Source: Staphylococcus debuckii
Lineage (GTDB): Bacteria > Bacillota > Bacilli > Staphylococcales > Staphylococcaceae
Direction: 5' to 3'
DNA: 64,000 bases
Assembly: GCF_003718735.1 (NCBI RefSeq)
Contig: NZ_CP033460.1
Span: 1,054,001 to 1,118,000, forward strand
Made by a program: the position numbers and the translations under genes. How positions within the stretch are numbered: the first letter of the stretch is position 1; every line of letters starts with the position of its first letter. Under the pieces are notes generated by a model. That model was given only the letters and a program-made list of their open reading frames with translations, searched no databases and had not been told where the DNA came from. Shown here in pieces: positions 26,848 to 35,961 of the stretch.

Positions 26848-29800
26848 TTAGCCTTTATAATTATCGATATCGAAATATTTACCTGATTCGCCGATAGAAT
26901 CATACATTTGTTTCATACGTGTTGCATTGTGACTTGCCCAGTTAATATCAGTAGCATATTGATGGTTACCTGGGGAACTTGGATTCCAACGCATACGATA
27001 TAGTGTATTTTGTCCTTGATTGATATAAGCATTTTTAATGAATTGAGCTCCGCCGATAATCGCTTTGCTTACCGAGTCCCATCCATAATTTTGAGCTGTT
27101 TTAAAGCCGCCGCGTACAGCGTCTGTATCAATCGCTCCAATACCAAACATATTGTAGTATTTAGGATTGCTGTTAGTCACAATTTTACCAGCGCTATTTA
27201 CAACACCGCCATTAGCAAGCATTGAAGTACCATTGCCTGTTTCTAAAAGGGCATGAGAGATTAAATATATTTCATTAATATCGTATTTTTGAGCAGCTTG
27301 TGCAAATGCAGCGCCTTGTCCTTCTAAAATGCCTTTACCTTTTAAGAGTTGGTTAACGCTATTTGCTGAAAGCTTTTGAGCTTTATCTAAGCGCAAGAAT
27401 TGATATTTTTGAGTCGCATCTTCAGTAATTGTTTTTGGATCCATAGCAGTTTTTACTTCATCCTTAGTCGCATTTACCCAAATACCAGGTGTACGTTGGA
27501 TTTGAGGTGGCCAAGGTGAATTTGATTGTGTATTTGCTGCTTGGTTTAACGTATATGGAGATGTAGATACTCTTGTAAATGTATCACGAACATCTGCTGC
27601 TTTAATCCAAATCGTTTTTCCATTTGCCAATACACCATGATACCAAGTAATACCATTTACAAGTTGTTTTTCATAAACTGAAATAATATTACCGTATTGG
27701 TCTTTTAGTGAACCTAGAACTTTACCGTTTGGTGTGTTGTAAGAAGTTCCGTTTGCATTAGCGATAATATAATCATGTTTGTAAGCTGTTGCAGGTTGAG
27801 CTTTAGCTTTTGCTTGAGTTGCAGCTTTTTGTGTTGCTGCTTGAGTTTGAACTAAGTCTTTTTCATTAATCCAACCTGTTTTGCCATTAATTGTTCCATA
27901 AACGTAAGTTACTCCGTTAACTACTTTACGCTTAGAAGCTTGGAAGGCACCTTTAGCTTGTTTCAATGCGTCAATTTGTTGTTTTTGAGTACCCCATGGC
28001 ATTGTATAAAGACCGCTGTTACCTGATTTAACATTATATTTTGTTGAAACTGGTGTAGCATTGCTTTGGTTTACAACTTTAACATCCTTAGCGTTAACCC
28101 AGCCAAGTGGCGTTGCTAATCCATTGTTTTGTAATAAATAATATAATGTTCCATCTTGGTTGCGTTCTCTTAAAATATCATACGTATAGCCTAAATATTT
28201 AGCAGCATTTGCACCTTTAGCATCATAAACAGAAGCGCGTAAACCATATTGATTAGATACAAATTGACCTAATTTATTTACAACTACAGTTTGATTAAGG
28301 TTAGAAGCAGCTTTAGTTGCAGGTTTTGGCGCAACTTTAGTTGTTGCTTTAGCCGCTGGTTTTGTTGTAGTAGCAGCCTTAGCAGTAGGTTGAACTGCTT
28401 TTTTCACTGAGTTGATCACTTTAGTGACAGGTTTGGCTACCGTTTTAGTTGCTGCTGCTGTTTTAGCAACTGGTTTGACTGCTGTTTTAGTATTAACAGT
28501 AGTTTTAGCTGCCGGTTTAGTAGCGGTTTTAGCAACAGGTTGAGTTGCCTTTTTCGCTACAGTCGTTGTTTTTGCTGGTGTAGCAGTTTTCACAGCTGGT
28601 TTTATTGCAGTCTTAGTTGGTGTAGCTGTTTTGGTAACTGGTTTTGCAACAGTTGTTTTCTTAGTTGTTGAAGGTGTTGTTGCATTTGCTGCTTTAACTC
28701 CAGTTTTTGGCGGATTTACAGTTTTCACTGCAGTCTTCGGTGCAGTATATTTTGTGAGTTTCGTACTGTCCACCCAAGCATTTTTACCATTTATAGCACC
28801 GTATACATAAGTTAAAGTACCAACTTCTGTTTGTTTCTGAGCTTTGAATTGTTGTGCACCAGATCCTGTTACTGAACTGATAGATTGACGCTCAGAGCCC
28901 CAAGGAGTGTGATATAGTTTAGTGCCTGGTTGAACAGAGTAAGTTGTTGTATTTGATGTTACAGGTTTTCCTACACGATAGTTAATATCATTGGTTTGTA
29001 CCCACCCGACATTTTTGTTTTGGTTATAATCTGTAATTAAATAGAATGATTTATCGCCTAATAATGCTTTTTTAGTTAAGCGGTAAGTTCTGTCATTAAT
29101 CGCCGAATTTTGCACGCCAGCTTTATCGTATACAGTTGTATAAACACCGTGATTATTTGCAGCAACACGACCAATTGAATCAACAGGAATTACTTTTAAT
29201 TGTGAATTCGCAGGTGTTGTTGAATTCTTAGGTGCAGTTGGTGTTTTAGGTGTATTTGTTTTTGGTGGAGCTGGTGTGCTGGCAGAAGTGCCCCAAGGCG
29301 CCACTTTGCCTTCTTTAATTAAATATTTTTCATTAATTAAATCGTATAACTGATCGTAACTATAATTATGCGCTTGTAAGTAGGCATGCGGGTCAGTATG
29401 ATCAGTTCCGCTCAAGTATCTTGAAATAGCGTCATGTGTCCAAACTGTACCTTGACCATCATATTCAGCGCTATCAGGTTTCAAACCATAATATTGCAAG
29501 TTTGTCGCTGCATAATCAGCATAGTTATTCATTTGACGTGCAAAACCGTCGTAAGAATGTTCATGAACAAGTTCGATATGAATAAAGCGTTGGTTGCCGA
29601 CAGGTCCAGCGCCCCATGCAAGGTAGTCAGTATCTGCAGTTTCTACAATACGATTACCATCAATGAAACCATGTACAAAGGCATTTTGCCAATTGTTTTT
29701 CATATAATTAATTTCACCATTAATATTTGAAGTTTCATTAGCTGTATCATGGATTACAATACCTTCAGGTTTGCCATAGCGATAATTATATTTTGGAAGA

Positions 29801-31059
29801 TAAGGCGAAAAATCTTGCTCGTAAGTTGGTGCTTTAAAATTATTTTTACGAATATAATCGTTGATAGACGAATTTACAGTCGGTTTATACTTCGGTAAAG
29901 ATGAAGTTGCTTGTGTCGCAGCATAAGTTACAGGAGTAACTGAACGTGCTGCAGTTGTCGTTGCTTTAGCAGGTTGAACTGCAAGTTTTTGAACAGCCGG
30001 TTGAGCAGCAGCTGGTTTTGGACTGTTAGCCGTTGTTTTCGCTGTTTGAGCTGTAGCCGGTTTCACATTGGTAGTTGTAGTCTTCGCTGATTGAGCAGTC
30101 GGCTGCGCTGTTTGTTTTTGAGCAGTAGCTGCTCCTGGTTTTGTCACTTGAGCTGTAGCTGCCTTCACATTGCTAGCTGTAGTCTTCGCCGATTGAGCAG
30201 TGGGTTGGGCTGTTTGTTTTTGAGCAGCGGGTTGAGCTGCAAAAGAGCGTACAACAAATTTAGGTGTTACTTTATTTTCAGTATCCGCTATATTATTTTG
30301 ATCAACAGATGCAACAGGTTTCGTTTCTTTAGGTGCTGTATTATTTTCTGCTTCTACTGCATTATCAATTTTTTTATTTTGTGCAACTTCGTTTTCATTG
30401 TTAAGTTGCTCATCTTGTTTAGCTGCTTCCGGTTGAGGTTGTTGCTCATCTTGTTTAGCTGCTTCCGGTTGAGATGGTTGCTCATCTTGTTTAGCTGCTT
30501 CAGGCTGAGGTTGTTGCTCAGCAGCTGGTTGCTGTGCAGTTTCAGCAACTTTTTCACCTGAATTTTCTTGTGCATCAGAATTTATTGCAGAAGCATCTTG
30601 AACTTGTGCTTGAGCTTCTGGTGAGTTTTGTTCTGTCCCTTGTTGTCCTTCTTGAGCTGGTGCAGAAACAGGGTTACCTTCATTTGAATTCGCTTCATTC
30701 GTTTGAGAACTAGCTGAATCCTGTGTTTCAGCAGTATCATTACTCTTTTCTGTATTGGAAGATAATTCCTCAAGTTTTGAATCATAGCTTAAATTTTGCG
30801 GACTAGTTAGAGGTTGAACTTGTGCAGGGTCTTTATATGCTTGTGTACCTGCAACTTTGTTGTCATTATTCTCTGCTTGGCCTTGAGTATTATTTGTTAG
30901 ATTAGTCGGTTGTTGTCTCTGATCAGCTGTACGATTGCTCTTTGAATTTGTATCAGTTCCAGTAGAACTATCAGCAAAAGCTTGATGCGTAGTGATTGCA
31001 GTTCCTGCAATAGTGAGTGCAATGATAGCGGGTGCTTTGTAATGAAACTTTTTAGACAT
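26848..31059 (-). CDS. atl: Bifunctional autolysin (amidase / glucosaminidase)
   Basis: 1403 residues. Signal peptide 1-29 (ending AFA). Low-complexity propeptide about 30-390, with three copies of a 12-residue PEAAKQDEQ-type unit at 186-221 and a 34-residue repeat (starts 280 and 314). Amidase-2 domain about 410-580: zinc ligands H437, H542 and D556, with E473 and H554 in catalytic positions. GW/SH3 repeats R1 (617-770), R2 (921-1070) and R3 (1092-1195) bind lipoteichoic acid and direct the enzyme to the septum. Glucosaminidase domain about 1196-1403, with E1273 in SHALLETGNG. The 150-residue R1-R2 linker (772-920) is very rich in Lys, Ala, Thr and Pro. The protein separates daughter cells after cleavage into the two enzymes. 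AAAAGGAG precedes the ATG. Confidence 0.96.
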   Translation of the reverse strand: MSKKFHYKAPAIIALTIAGTAITTHQAFADSSTGTDTNSKSNRTADQRQQPTNLTNNTQGQAENNDNKVAGTQAYKDPAQVQPLTSPQNLSYDSKLEELSSNTEKSNDTAETQDSASSQTNEANSNEGNPVSAPAQEGQQGTEQNSPEAQAQVQDASAINSDAQENSGEKVAETAQQPAAEQQPQPEAAKQDEQPSQPEAAKQDEQQPQPEAAKQDEQLNNENEVAQNKKIDNAVEAENNTAPKETKPVASVDQNNIADTENKVTPKFVVRSFAAQPAAQKQTAQPTAQSAKTTASNVKAATAQVTKPGAATAQKQTAQPTAQSAKTTTTNVKPATAQTAKTTANSPKPAAAQPAVQKLAVQPAKATTTAARSVTPVTYAATQATSSLPKYKPTVNSSINDYIRKNNFKAPTYEQDFSPYLPKYNYRYGKPEGIVIHDTANETSNINGEINYMKNNWQNAFVHGFIDGNRIVETADTDYLAWGAGPVGNQRFIHIELVHEHSYDGFARQMNNYADYAATNLQYYGLKPDSAEYDGQGTVWTHDAISRYLSGTDHTDPHAYLQAHNYSYDQLYDLINEKYLIKEGKVAPWGTSASTPAPPKTNTPKTPTAPKNSTTPANSQLKVIPVDSIGRVAANNHGVYTTVYDKAGVQNSAINDRTYRLTKKALLGDKSFYLITDYNQNKNVGWVQTNDINYRVGKPVTSNTTTYSVQPGTKLYHTPWGSERQSISSVTGSGAQQFKAQKQTEVGTLTYVYGAINGKNAWVDSTKLTKYTAPKTAVKTVNPPKTGVKAANATTPSTTKKTTVAKPVTKTATPTKTAIKPAVKTATPAKTTTVAKKATQPVAKTATKPAAKTTVNTKTAVKPVAKTAAATKTVAKPVTKVINSVKKAVQPTAKAATTTKPAAKATTKVAPKPATKAASNLNQTVVVNKLGQFVSNQYGLRASVYDAKGANAAKYLGYTYDILRERNQDGTLYYLLQNNGLATPLGWVNAKDVKVVNQSNATPVSTKYNVKSGNSGLYTMPWGTQKQQIDALKQAKGAFQASKRKVVNGVTYVYGTINGKTGWINEKDLVQTQAATQKAATQAKAKAQPATAYKHDYIIANANGTSYNTPNGKVLGSLKDQYGNIISVYEKQLVNGITWYHGVLANGKTIWIKAADVRDTFTRVSTSPYTLNQAANTQSNSPWPPQIQRTPGIWVNATKDEVKTAMDPKTITEDATQKYQFLRLDKAQKLSANSVNQLLKGKGILEGQGAAFAQAAQKYDINEIYLISHALLETGNGTSMLANGGVVNSAGKIVTNSNPKYYNMFGIGAIDTDAVRGGFKTAQNYGWDSVSKAIIGGAQFIKNAYINQGQNTLYRMRWNPSSPGNHQYATDINWASHNATRMKQMYDSIGESGKYFDIDNYKG

Positions 31060-31469
31060 GAAACTACTCCTTTTTTAACTATATATTATTTGAATATATT
31101 ACAGTCTGTAGACAAACGTTTCGAGTTGTATTTTCTGTCCTCGAAGAAGTTTGTAAATTCAAATACCCAGTATAGGCGTGGTGTAACGTCAGAAAATATA
31201 TAACGTGAATAGAAGTGAAGGTAAACAGTATGTAAACAGACTCTTCAAGATATATATCCAAATCAGGAGAATTTAACCATTAAATTATAATTATCTGAAC
31301 GGATATAACTTCTTGTTATCACTTTGTAATATATCATTTTCATACAGTATAATACTTCTTAAGTCGTAGGTTAGTCTTTTTAATCGATTTGTAACCAAAC
31401 CTTAATATCGTTAAATGAATTATAAGAAACCAAGATTATATTTTTTTGACCTATACTATTAATTCACGT
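31060..31469. other. Upstream region of atl
   Basis: About 410 bases without a credible gene. The part next to atl would be a leader of about 130 bases if the promoter at 31197-31225 is right. The rest is AT-rich; I found no riboswitch-like fold by eye. Confidence 0.5.
31197..31225 (-). promoter_or_regulatory. Candidate atl promoter
   Basis: On the minus strand TTTACC, 17-base spacer, TATATA. The predicted start is about 130 bases before the ATG. Confidence 0.5.
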
Positions 31470-31506
31470 AAAAAAGACTAGGACATATAATAACATGTCT
31501 CAGTCT
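31470..31506 (-). terminator. Terminator after the GNAT gene at 31520
   Basis: On the minus strand AGACTGAGACAT pairs with ATGTCCTAGTCT (two mismatches) over an 8-base loop, followed by TTTTTT. Confidence 0.85.
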
Positions 31507-31519
31507 AATCGGTAAGCCT

Positions 31520-31942
31520 TCAAATTTCCTTTTGCATTTCAATATGCTCAATTCCTTCTTCTAAAAAAATAGCTCCGTGGGGTTGATAGCCTAAAGATTC
31601 ATAAAAAGGTTGTGCTTGGATTTGACCGTTTAATATGGCTTTTTTAAATCCGTCATTTTTAGCTTGCTGCTCAATAAATTGCATTAATTGGCGCCCAATG
31701 CCGTGTTTTCGGAAGGGTTTAGCGACTACTACACGTTCAATTTTGGCCATTTCATGGTAGGAACGATAGCGGGCAGCGGCGATAGGGAGGTTATTATCGT
31801 CATATCCAATAATGTGAGTAGATTCATCTTCAAATTGATCAAATTCATTTTCTTGCGGTACATGTTGTTCATCTACAAATACTTTTTTTCTAAGTTCGAA
31901 GCAGTCATTTAATTCTTTTTTACTTTGTGCAATCTTATACAT
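31520..31942 (-). CDS. GNAT acetyltransferase, ElaA-like
   Basis: 140 residues. ELRKKVFVDEQHVPQENEFDQFED is the characteristic N-terminal block of the ElaA/YjcF-like GNAT group, and IERVVVAKPFRKHGIGRQLM is the acetyl-CoA loop; QPFYESLGYQPHG is motif B. The ATG at 31942 (MYKIAQSKK) is used because AGG lies 9 bases before it; the frame extends three codons further. The substrate is unknown. It sits between atl and the DUF2538 gene, the same place as in S. aureus as I recall it. Confidence 0.82.
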   Translation of the reverse strand: MYKIAQSKKELNDCFELRKKVFVDEQHVPQENEFDQFEDESTHIIGYDDNNLPIAAARYRSYHEMAKIERVVVAKPFRKHGIGRQLMQFIEQQAKNDGFKKAILNGQIQAQPFYESLGYQPHGAIFLEEGIEHIEMQKEI

Positions 31943-32001
31943 TATTATCATCCTTTATAAATTGAAAAGTACTTCAAAGTTTCTTCAAGAATATAGAAAA
32001 A

Positions 32002-32039
32002 TCGCTATAAATGCACTAAATTCAATACATTTATAGCGA
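32002..32039 (-). terminator. Terminator after the DUF2538 gene
   Basis: A perfect 12-bp inverted repeat TCGCTATAAATG and its complement, 14-base loop, TTTTT on the minus strand. Confidence 0.8.
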
Positions 32040-32044
32040 AATAT

Positions 32045-32515
32045 TTATTGAGCGTATTTTCTTACGATTGCAGTATATTGCCAGAATATACGCATTTGAG
32101 CGATATTCCAATTGTTCATTCCCATTGTAAATCCAGATGGTTTGAAAATATTCACGTCTGTGACTTCCAAAGCAGCTGCAATAAGATACTGAATAGGAAC
32201 ACTGATTTTTTGCATTGTTTCAGTTACACCATTTTCATCATAAACCCAAGAAAATGGAAGTTCAGATTGAAAAATATCTACGCGATCAAAAATTTCAGGT
32301 AGTGCAACAATATAACATGCTCCATCGATAAATGGATTTTCTACACTATCTTTATAGTAGAGTAAGAGTGCTTCATAATTTTCACGGTGTTGATGATTAA
32401 CGTAGAAAAATTCATTACGAAAATGTGCCATGTCTTTACTGTGTATAATCTGTTGTTCTAATACACCGAACATCCCGTTAATATTATTAAGCTTTTCATA
32501 TGTTTTTCGCGGCAT
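32045..32515 (-). CDS. DUF2538-family protein
   Basis: 156 residues, soluble and without a signal peptide. The sequence (MPRKTYEKLNNINGMFG..., MGMNNWNIAQMRIFWQYTAI) matches a staphylococcal family of unknown function known from a solved structure but no activity, as I recall. GGGAGAGAATG gives a good ribosome-binding site. It starts 22 bases after lcpB, so the two may share a transcript. Confidence 0.78.
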   Translation of the reverse strand: MPRKTYEKLNNINGMFGVLEQQIIHSKDMAHFRNEFFYVNHQHRENYEALLLYYKDSVENPFIDGACYIVALPEIFDRVDIFQSELPFSWVYDENGVTETMQKISVPIQYLIAAALEVTDVNIFKPSGFTMGMNNWNIAQMRIFWQYTAIVRKYAQ

Positions 32516-32537
32516 CTCATTCTCTCCCTTCTATTAA

Positions 32538-33857
32538 TTAATAATACCCTTGATTAGAAGGCGCTTGCTGTGCATTATTCACATCAGTTTGTGGATTACC
32601 TTGTTGAGTTTGATCCGGTACTTGCTGTTGATCTTGGTTATAGCCGTTAGGGTCTTGCTGTACATTTGGAGCTTGTTGGCTATTAGGATCCTGTTGAGCA
32701 TTAGGATCTTGTTGTTGGTTAGGGTCTCCTTGATTTTGCTGATCATCATTTTGATCTTGGTTTTCACCTTGATCTACATCGTTGTCATTTTTACCTTTAG
32801 AAGTATCATGTTGATTTTTACGTAACAGACTTTCATCTATTTCGGTTAATGGTACCAATTCACCATATTGATCGATGAAACGCTGATTTAAGAAATCGTC
32901 ATTATCTTTAATTTTAGGCAAACCTAAGTCTCCACGCAATAAATTAGAGAATTTCTTGATACTCTTAATATCTGGGTTGTAATAATAGATACCATTTAAC
33001 ATATCATTATTGCCTTCTAATTGTTCTGTTTTAATTTTAAGGTCTGCTGGCAAATATGTACTCAATAGACTTTGGATATCTTTATTAGATAGGTCATGTT
33101 TCGAATTCTTACCTACAATTTCAACTAAATTATTTAATTTGTTAACAGAATCAAGTTTTTGAGCTTTTTTGAATAGAATTTTAATCAATTCCATTTGTCT
33201 TTGGCCACGCTTTAAATCAGAATCGTGATACCGTGTTCTGGCTACCGCTAAAGCTTGGTCGCCATTCAGTTTATGATAACCTTTTTTAACTTTAGTACGT
33301 CCGTCATCATTAGTGTTCGGTTCGTTTAAATTATATGGAACATCGTAGTAAATACCGCCTAATTCATCTACAGCTTGTACGAATGCATCCATATCTACAC
33401 GCACATAATAATCTACGGGGACGTTCAAAGTACCTTCCACTGCATCCATCGCAGCTACAGGGCCGCCATAAGCATGGGCATGGGTGATTTTATCATAATA
33501 GCCGACTTTTGGAATGTAACTAATAGTATCACGCGGAATACTTAACATTCTTACTTGTTTTTTATCGGGATTAAGAGTAGATAAAATCATTGCGTCAGTT
33601 CTAGAATGTTCAGTTGATTGACCATTTTCTCGTCTTCCTTTATTATCATCGATTCCTAGAAATAAGATAGAAACAGGATCTTTAGCCGGATTTACTTTGC
33701 CATTTCTTAAATTGGAAGTTCTGTCTGTATTTTCCCCGCTAAAAGAAGTATCGATTGCATGTTGCGATGTTCTTAAGAGAATCACCGCAAATACAATAGG
33801 AATAATGACCAGGACAAGCGAGAGTAGAATCAAAAAATATTTGAAAACTTTATTCAT
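32538..33857 (-). CDS. LytR-CpsA-Psr family wall polymer ligase, LcpB-like
   Basis: 439 residues. One N-terminal membrane helix (about 5-28) anchors an extracellular LCP domain (about 60-290), with SILFLGIDDNKG, the arginine-rich catalytic segments RTDAMILSTL, SIPRDTISYIP and VARTRYHDSDLKRGQRQ. LCP enzymes transfer teichoic acid or capsule from lipid carrier to peptidoglycan. The last 85 residues (355-439) are Gln/Asn/Asp/Pro-rich with QQDPN repeats and probably unstructured. The ATG at 33857 has GGAG 8 bases upstream; the open frame begins 12 codons earlier. The position after atl suggests LcpB. Confidence 0.88.
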   Translation of the reverse strand: MNKVFKYFLILLSLVLVIIPIVFAVILLRTSQHAIDTSFSGENTDRTSNLRNGKVNPAKDPVSILFLGIDDNKGRRENGQSTEHSRTDAMILSTLNPDKKQVRMLSIPRDTISYIPKVGYYDKITHAHAYGGPVAAMDAVEGTLNVPVDYYVRVDMDAFVQAVDELGGIYYDVPYNLNEPNTNDDGRTKVKKGYHKLNGDQALAVARTRYHDSDLKRGQRQMELIKILFKKAQKLDSVNKLNNLVEIVGKNSKHDLSNKDIQSLLSTYLPADLKIKTEQLEGNNDMLNGIYYYNPDIKSIKKFSNLLRGDLGLPKIKDNDDFLNQRFIDQYGELVPLTEIDESLLRKNQHDTSKGKNDNDVDQGENQDQNDDQQNQGDPNQQQDPNAQQDPNSQQAPNVQQDPNGYNQDQQQVPDQTQQGNPQTDVNNAQQAPSNQGYY

Positions 33858-33950
33858 TATTTTTACTCCTGGTTTTATTAGAATGTGCAGCAACTACAAT
33901 AGAATTAACTTACCAACTGTATGTAACTGCTTTGAAATTTGTACATTATA

Positions 33951-33979
33951 ACCATATATTCTAATACGGCGATGGTCAA
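33951..33979 (-). promoter_or_regulatory. Candidate lcpB promoter
   Basis: On the minus strand TTGACC, 17-base spacer, TATGGT. The remaining bases to pgcA (33980-34252) are AT-rich, with a TATAAT at 34178-34183 that could serve pgcA although its -35 is poor. Confidence 0.4.
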
Positions 33980-34252
33980 ATTACAAACTTATAATACACC
34001 TTATTATTTCACAAACTCTTATAATACTAAAGGGAATCGCGATTTTAATTTTAATATTTACACTAGTTTTACAATTTAATAAGATTAATGCGACAGAATA
34101 TGTATATATGTAGATGAATCAATGGTTTTCGATAGTGCTTTCCATGATTCAATAATGATTTAATTTAACCGATAAGATATAATAGTATTGTTAAAACTCC
34201 GATACTTATATGGATAGAAAACAAACGGAAACAGTCTGAGAGGAGAATACGA

Positions 34253-35899
34253 ATGAAAATTAAATGGGAAAATAAACTTGAAGAAAGTTTAGTTTCAGAT
34301 TTTTATAATAATCAAGATGAAACATCACGTGCTGAAGGTTTTGAGGAGACGTTGGCATTTGGTACAGCCGGCATCCGTGGTTTATTAGGCCTTGGACCAG
34401 GGCGTTTAAATGCGTTTACAGTACGCAAAGTAGCTGCTGGATTAGCTAAATACTTAAATGAGCATAAACCAGGTTCGAAAGTAGTAATTCATTTCGATAC
34501 ACGTTTTTTATCAGAAGAATTCGCACACGAAATTGCAGCTATATTGTCTCAATATGATTTGCATGCAGTAGTAGGAAAACATTACAATTCGACGCCTGAG
34601 CTTTCTTTTGCAGTGAGATATTTAGAAGCGGATGCGGGCGTAATGATTACTGCGAGCCATAACCCTAAAGAGTATAACGGGATTAAAGTTTATGGTGCAG
34701 ATGGAGGGCAATTACTGCCTGAAGCATCAGAAATGCTGAGCGGATATATTAATCAAATTGAAGACCCATTAGAATTAGAAAGCGGAAACTTTGAAGAAGG
34801 ATTAAGCAAAGGTCTTATTACATATCTGAATCCAGAAGTTAGTAATGCCTATCGCAAAGCAGTAGAATCACTCGTTCAAAGTATACCATCGCAACAAGAT
34901 AAAATTGTGCTGACAAGTTTACATGGTACAAGTCTTCCTTTACTTTCAGATATTCTTGATGATTTAGGATATCGCAATTATGTAATAGAAGAAGAACAAT
35001 CTCGTCCAGATGGCAGTTTCCCAACAGTAGCCTACGCTAATCCAGAAGAAGAACAAGCTTTCGATTATAGTTTGCGCCTAGCTGAAAAAGAGAATGCGCA
35101 ACTTGTATTGGCTACTGATCCTGATGCCGACCGTTTTGGTATGATTGAACGTTATGCAGACGGAAGTCATCGCTATTTTAATGGAAATGAAATTGGATTG
35201 TTATTACTGAAGTTACGCTATGACAATATTAAAGAGCAACATAAAAATTTATATATGGTGAAATCAATCGTAAGCAGTGCAGCAAGTGATCGATTAGCAC
35301 ATGCATTAGAAATAGAAAACCATACAGTTTTAACAGGTTTCAAATATATTTCTGAAATATTGCAGAAAAAAGAAAATTCTAATGAAACATTAGTCTTAGG
35401 ATATGAAGAAAGTCATGGTTACTTAGCTGCTCCATTTTCAAGAGATAAAGATGCTATACAAATGATTCCATTAGTTGTAAAATATAAAAATCAATTGACA
35501 AAAATTGGAAAGAATTTCCAAGATTTGTTAAATGAAATTTATAACATTACTGGTACGTTTAAAGACTGTACGATTTCTCCAAAATTTGAGGGACAAGCTG
35601 GACGTCAAAAAATGAATGACTTACTTGAGAATTTCCGAGTTAATACTCCTAATGAAATTTGCGGTTTAAAAGTCAAACGAGTTGAAGACTATCAAACTGA
35701 ATTAATTACAGATATTGAGAATGAGGAAAAAAGTGCTACGGTATTGCCAAAAGCAAATCTGATCCGATTTATTTTTGAAGAAGGATTTATTGCATTGCGC
35801 CCTTCTGGAACTGAGCCGAAAATAAAAGTATATTTCTCTTTAAATGTAGGGGACTTAAATCAGGTGATAGATGAATTTAAATCAACTTATTTGCCTTAA
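34253..35899 (+). CDS. pgcA: Alpha-phosphoglucomutase
   Basis: 548 residues, the phosphohexomutase family. S135 in GVMITASHNPKEYNG is the phosphoserine; DPDADRFGM binds Mg, GYEESHGY is the sugar loop and LRPSGTEPKIKVYF the phosphate loop. The length and N terminus resemble S. aureus PgcA, which makes glucose-1-phosphate for UDP-glucose and so for glycolipid anchors of lipoteichoic acid. In S. aureus, as I recall, pgcA is elsewhere; here it stands between lcpB and fmtA. GAGAGGAG precedes the ATG. Confidence 0.93.
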   Translation: MKIKWENKLEESLVSDFYNNQDETSRAEGFEETLAFGTAGIRGLLGLGPGRLNAFTVRKVAAGLAKYLNEHKPGSKVVIHFDTRFLSEEFAHEIAAILSQYDLHAVVGKHYNSTPELSFAVRYLEADAGVMITASHNPKEYNGIKVYGADGGQLLPEASEMLSGYINQIEDPLELESGNFEEGLSKGLITYLNPEVSNAYRKAVESLVQSIPSQQDKIVLTSLHGTSLPLLSDILDDLGYRNYVIEEEQSRPDGSFPTVAYANPEEEQAFDYSLRLAEKENAQLVLATDPDADRFGMIERYADGSHRYFNGNEIGLLLLKLRYDNIKEQHKNLYMVKSIVSSAASDRLAHALEIENHTVLTGFKYISEILQKKENSNETLVLGYEESHGYLAAPFSRDKDAIQMIPLVVKYKNQLTKIGKNFQDLLNEIYNITGTFKDCTISPKFEGQAGRQKMNDLLENFRVNTPNEICGLKVKRVEDYQTELITDIENEEKSATVLPKANLIRFIFEEGFIALRPSGTEPKIKVYFSLNVGDLNQVIDEFKSTYLP

Positions 35900-35961
35900 T
35901 GAGTCTAATTGACGAAGAATGACTATTATATGGAAAAATACCAGTACTCAAAGAGGAAAAA

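Noticed and set aside
30091..30561. Open frame of 156 codons antisense to atl
   Set aside because: It mirrors the Gln/Ala/Lys-rich repeats of the Atl propeptide, giving Cys/Ser/Leu-rich nonsense, and has no ribosome-binding site.
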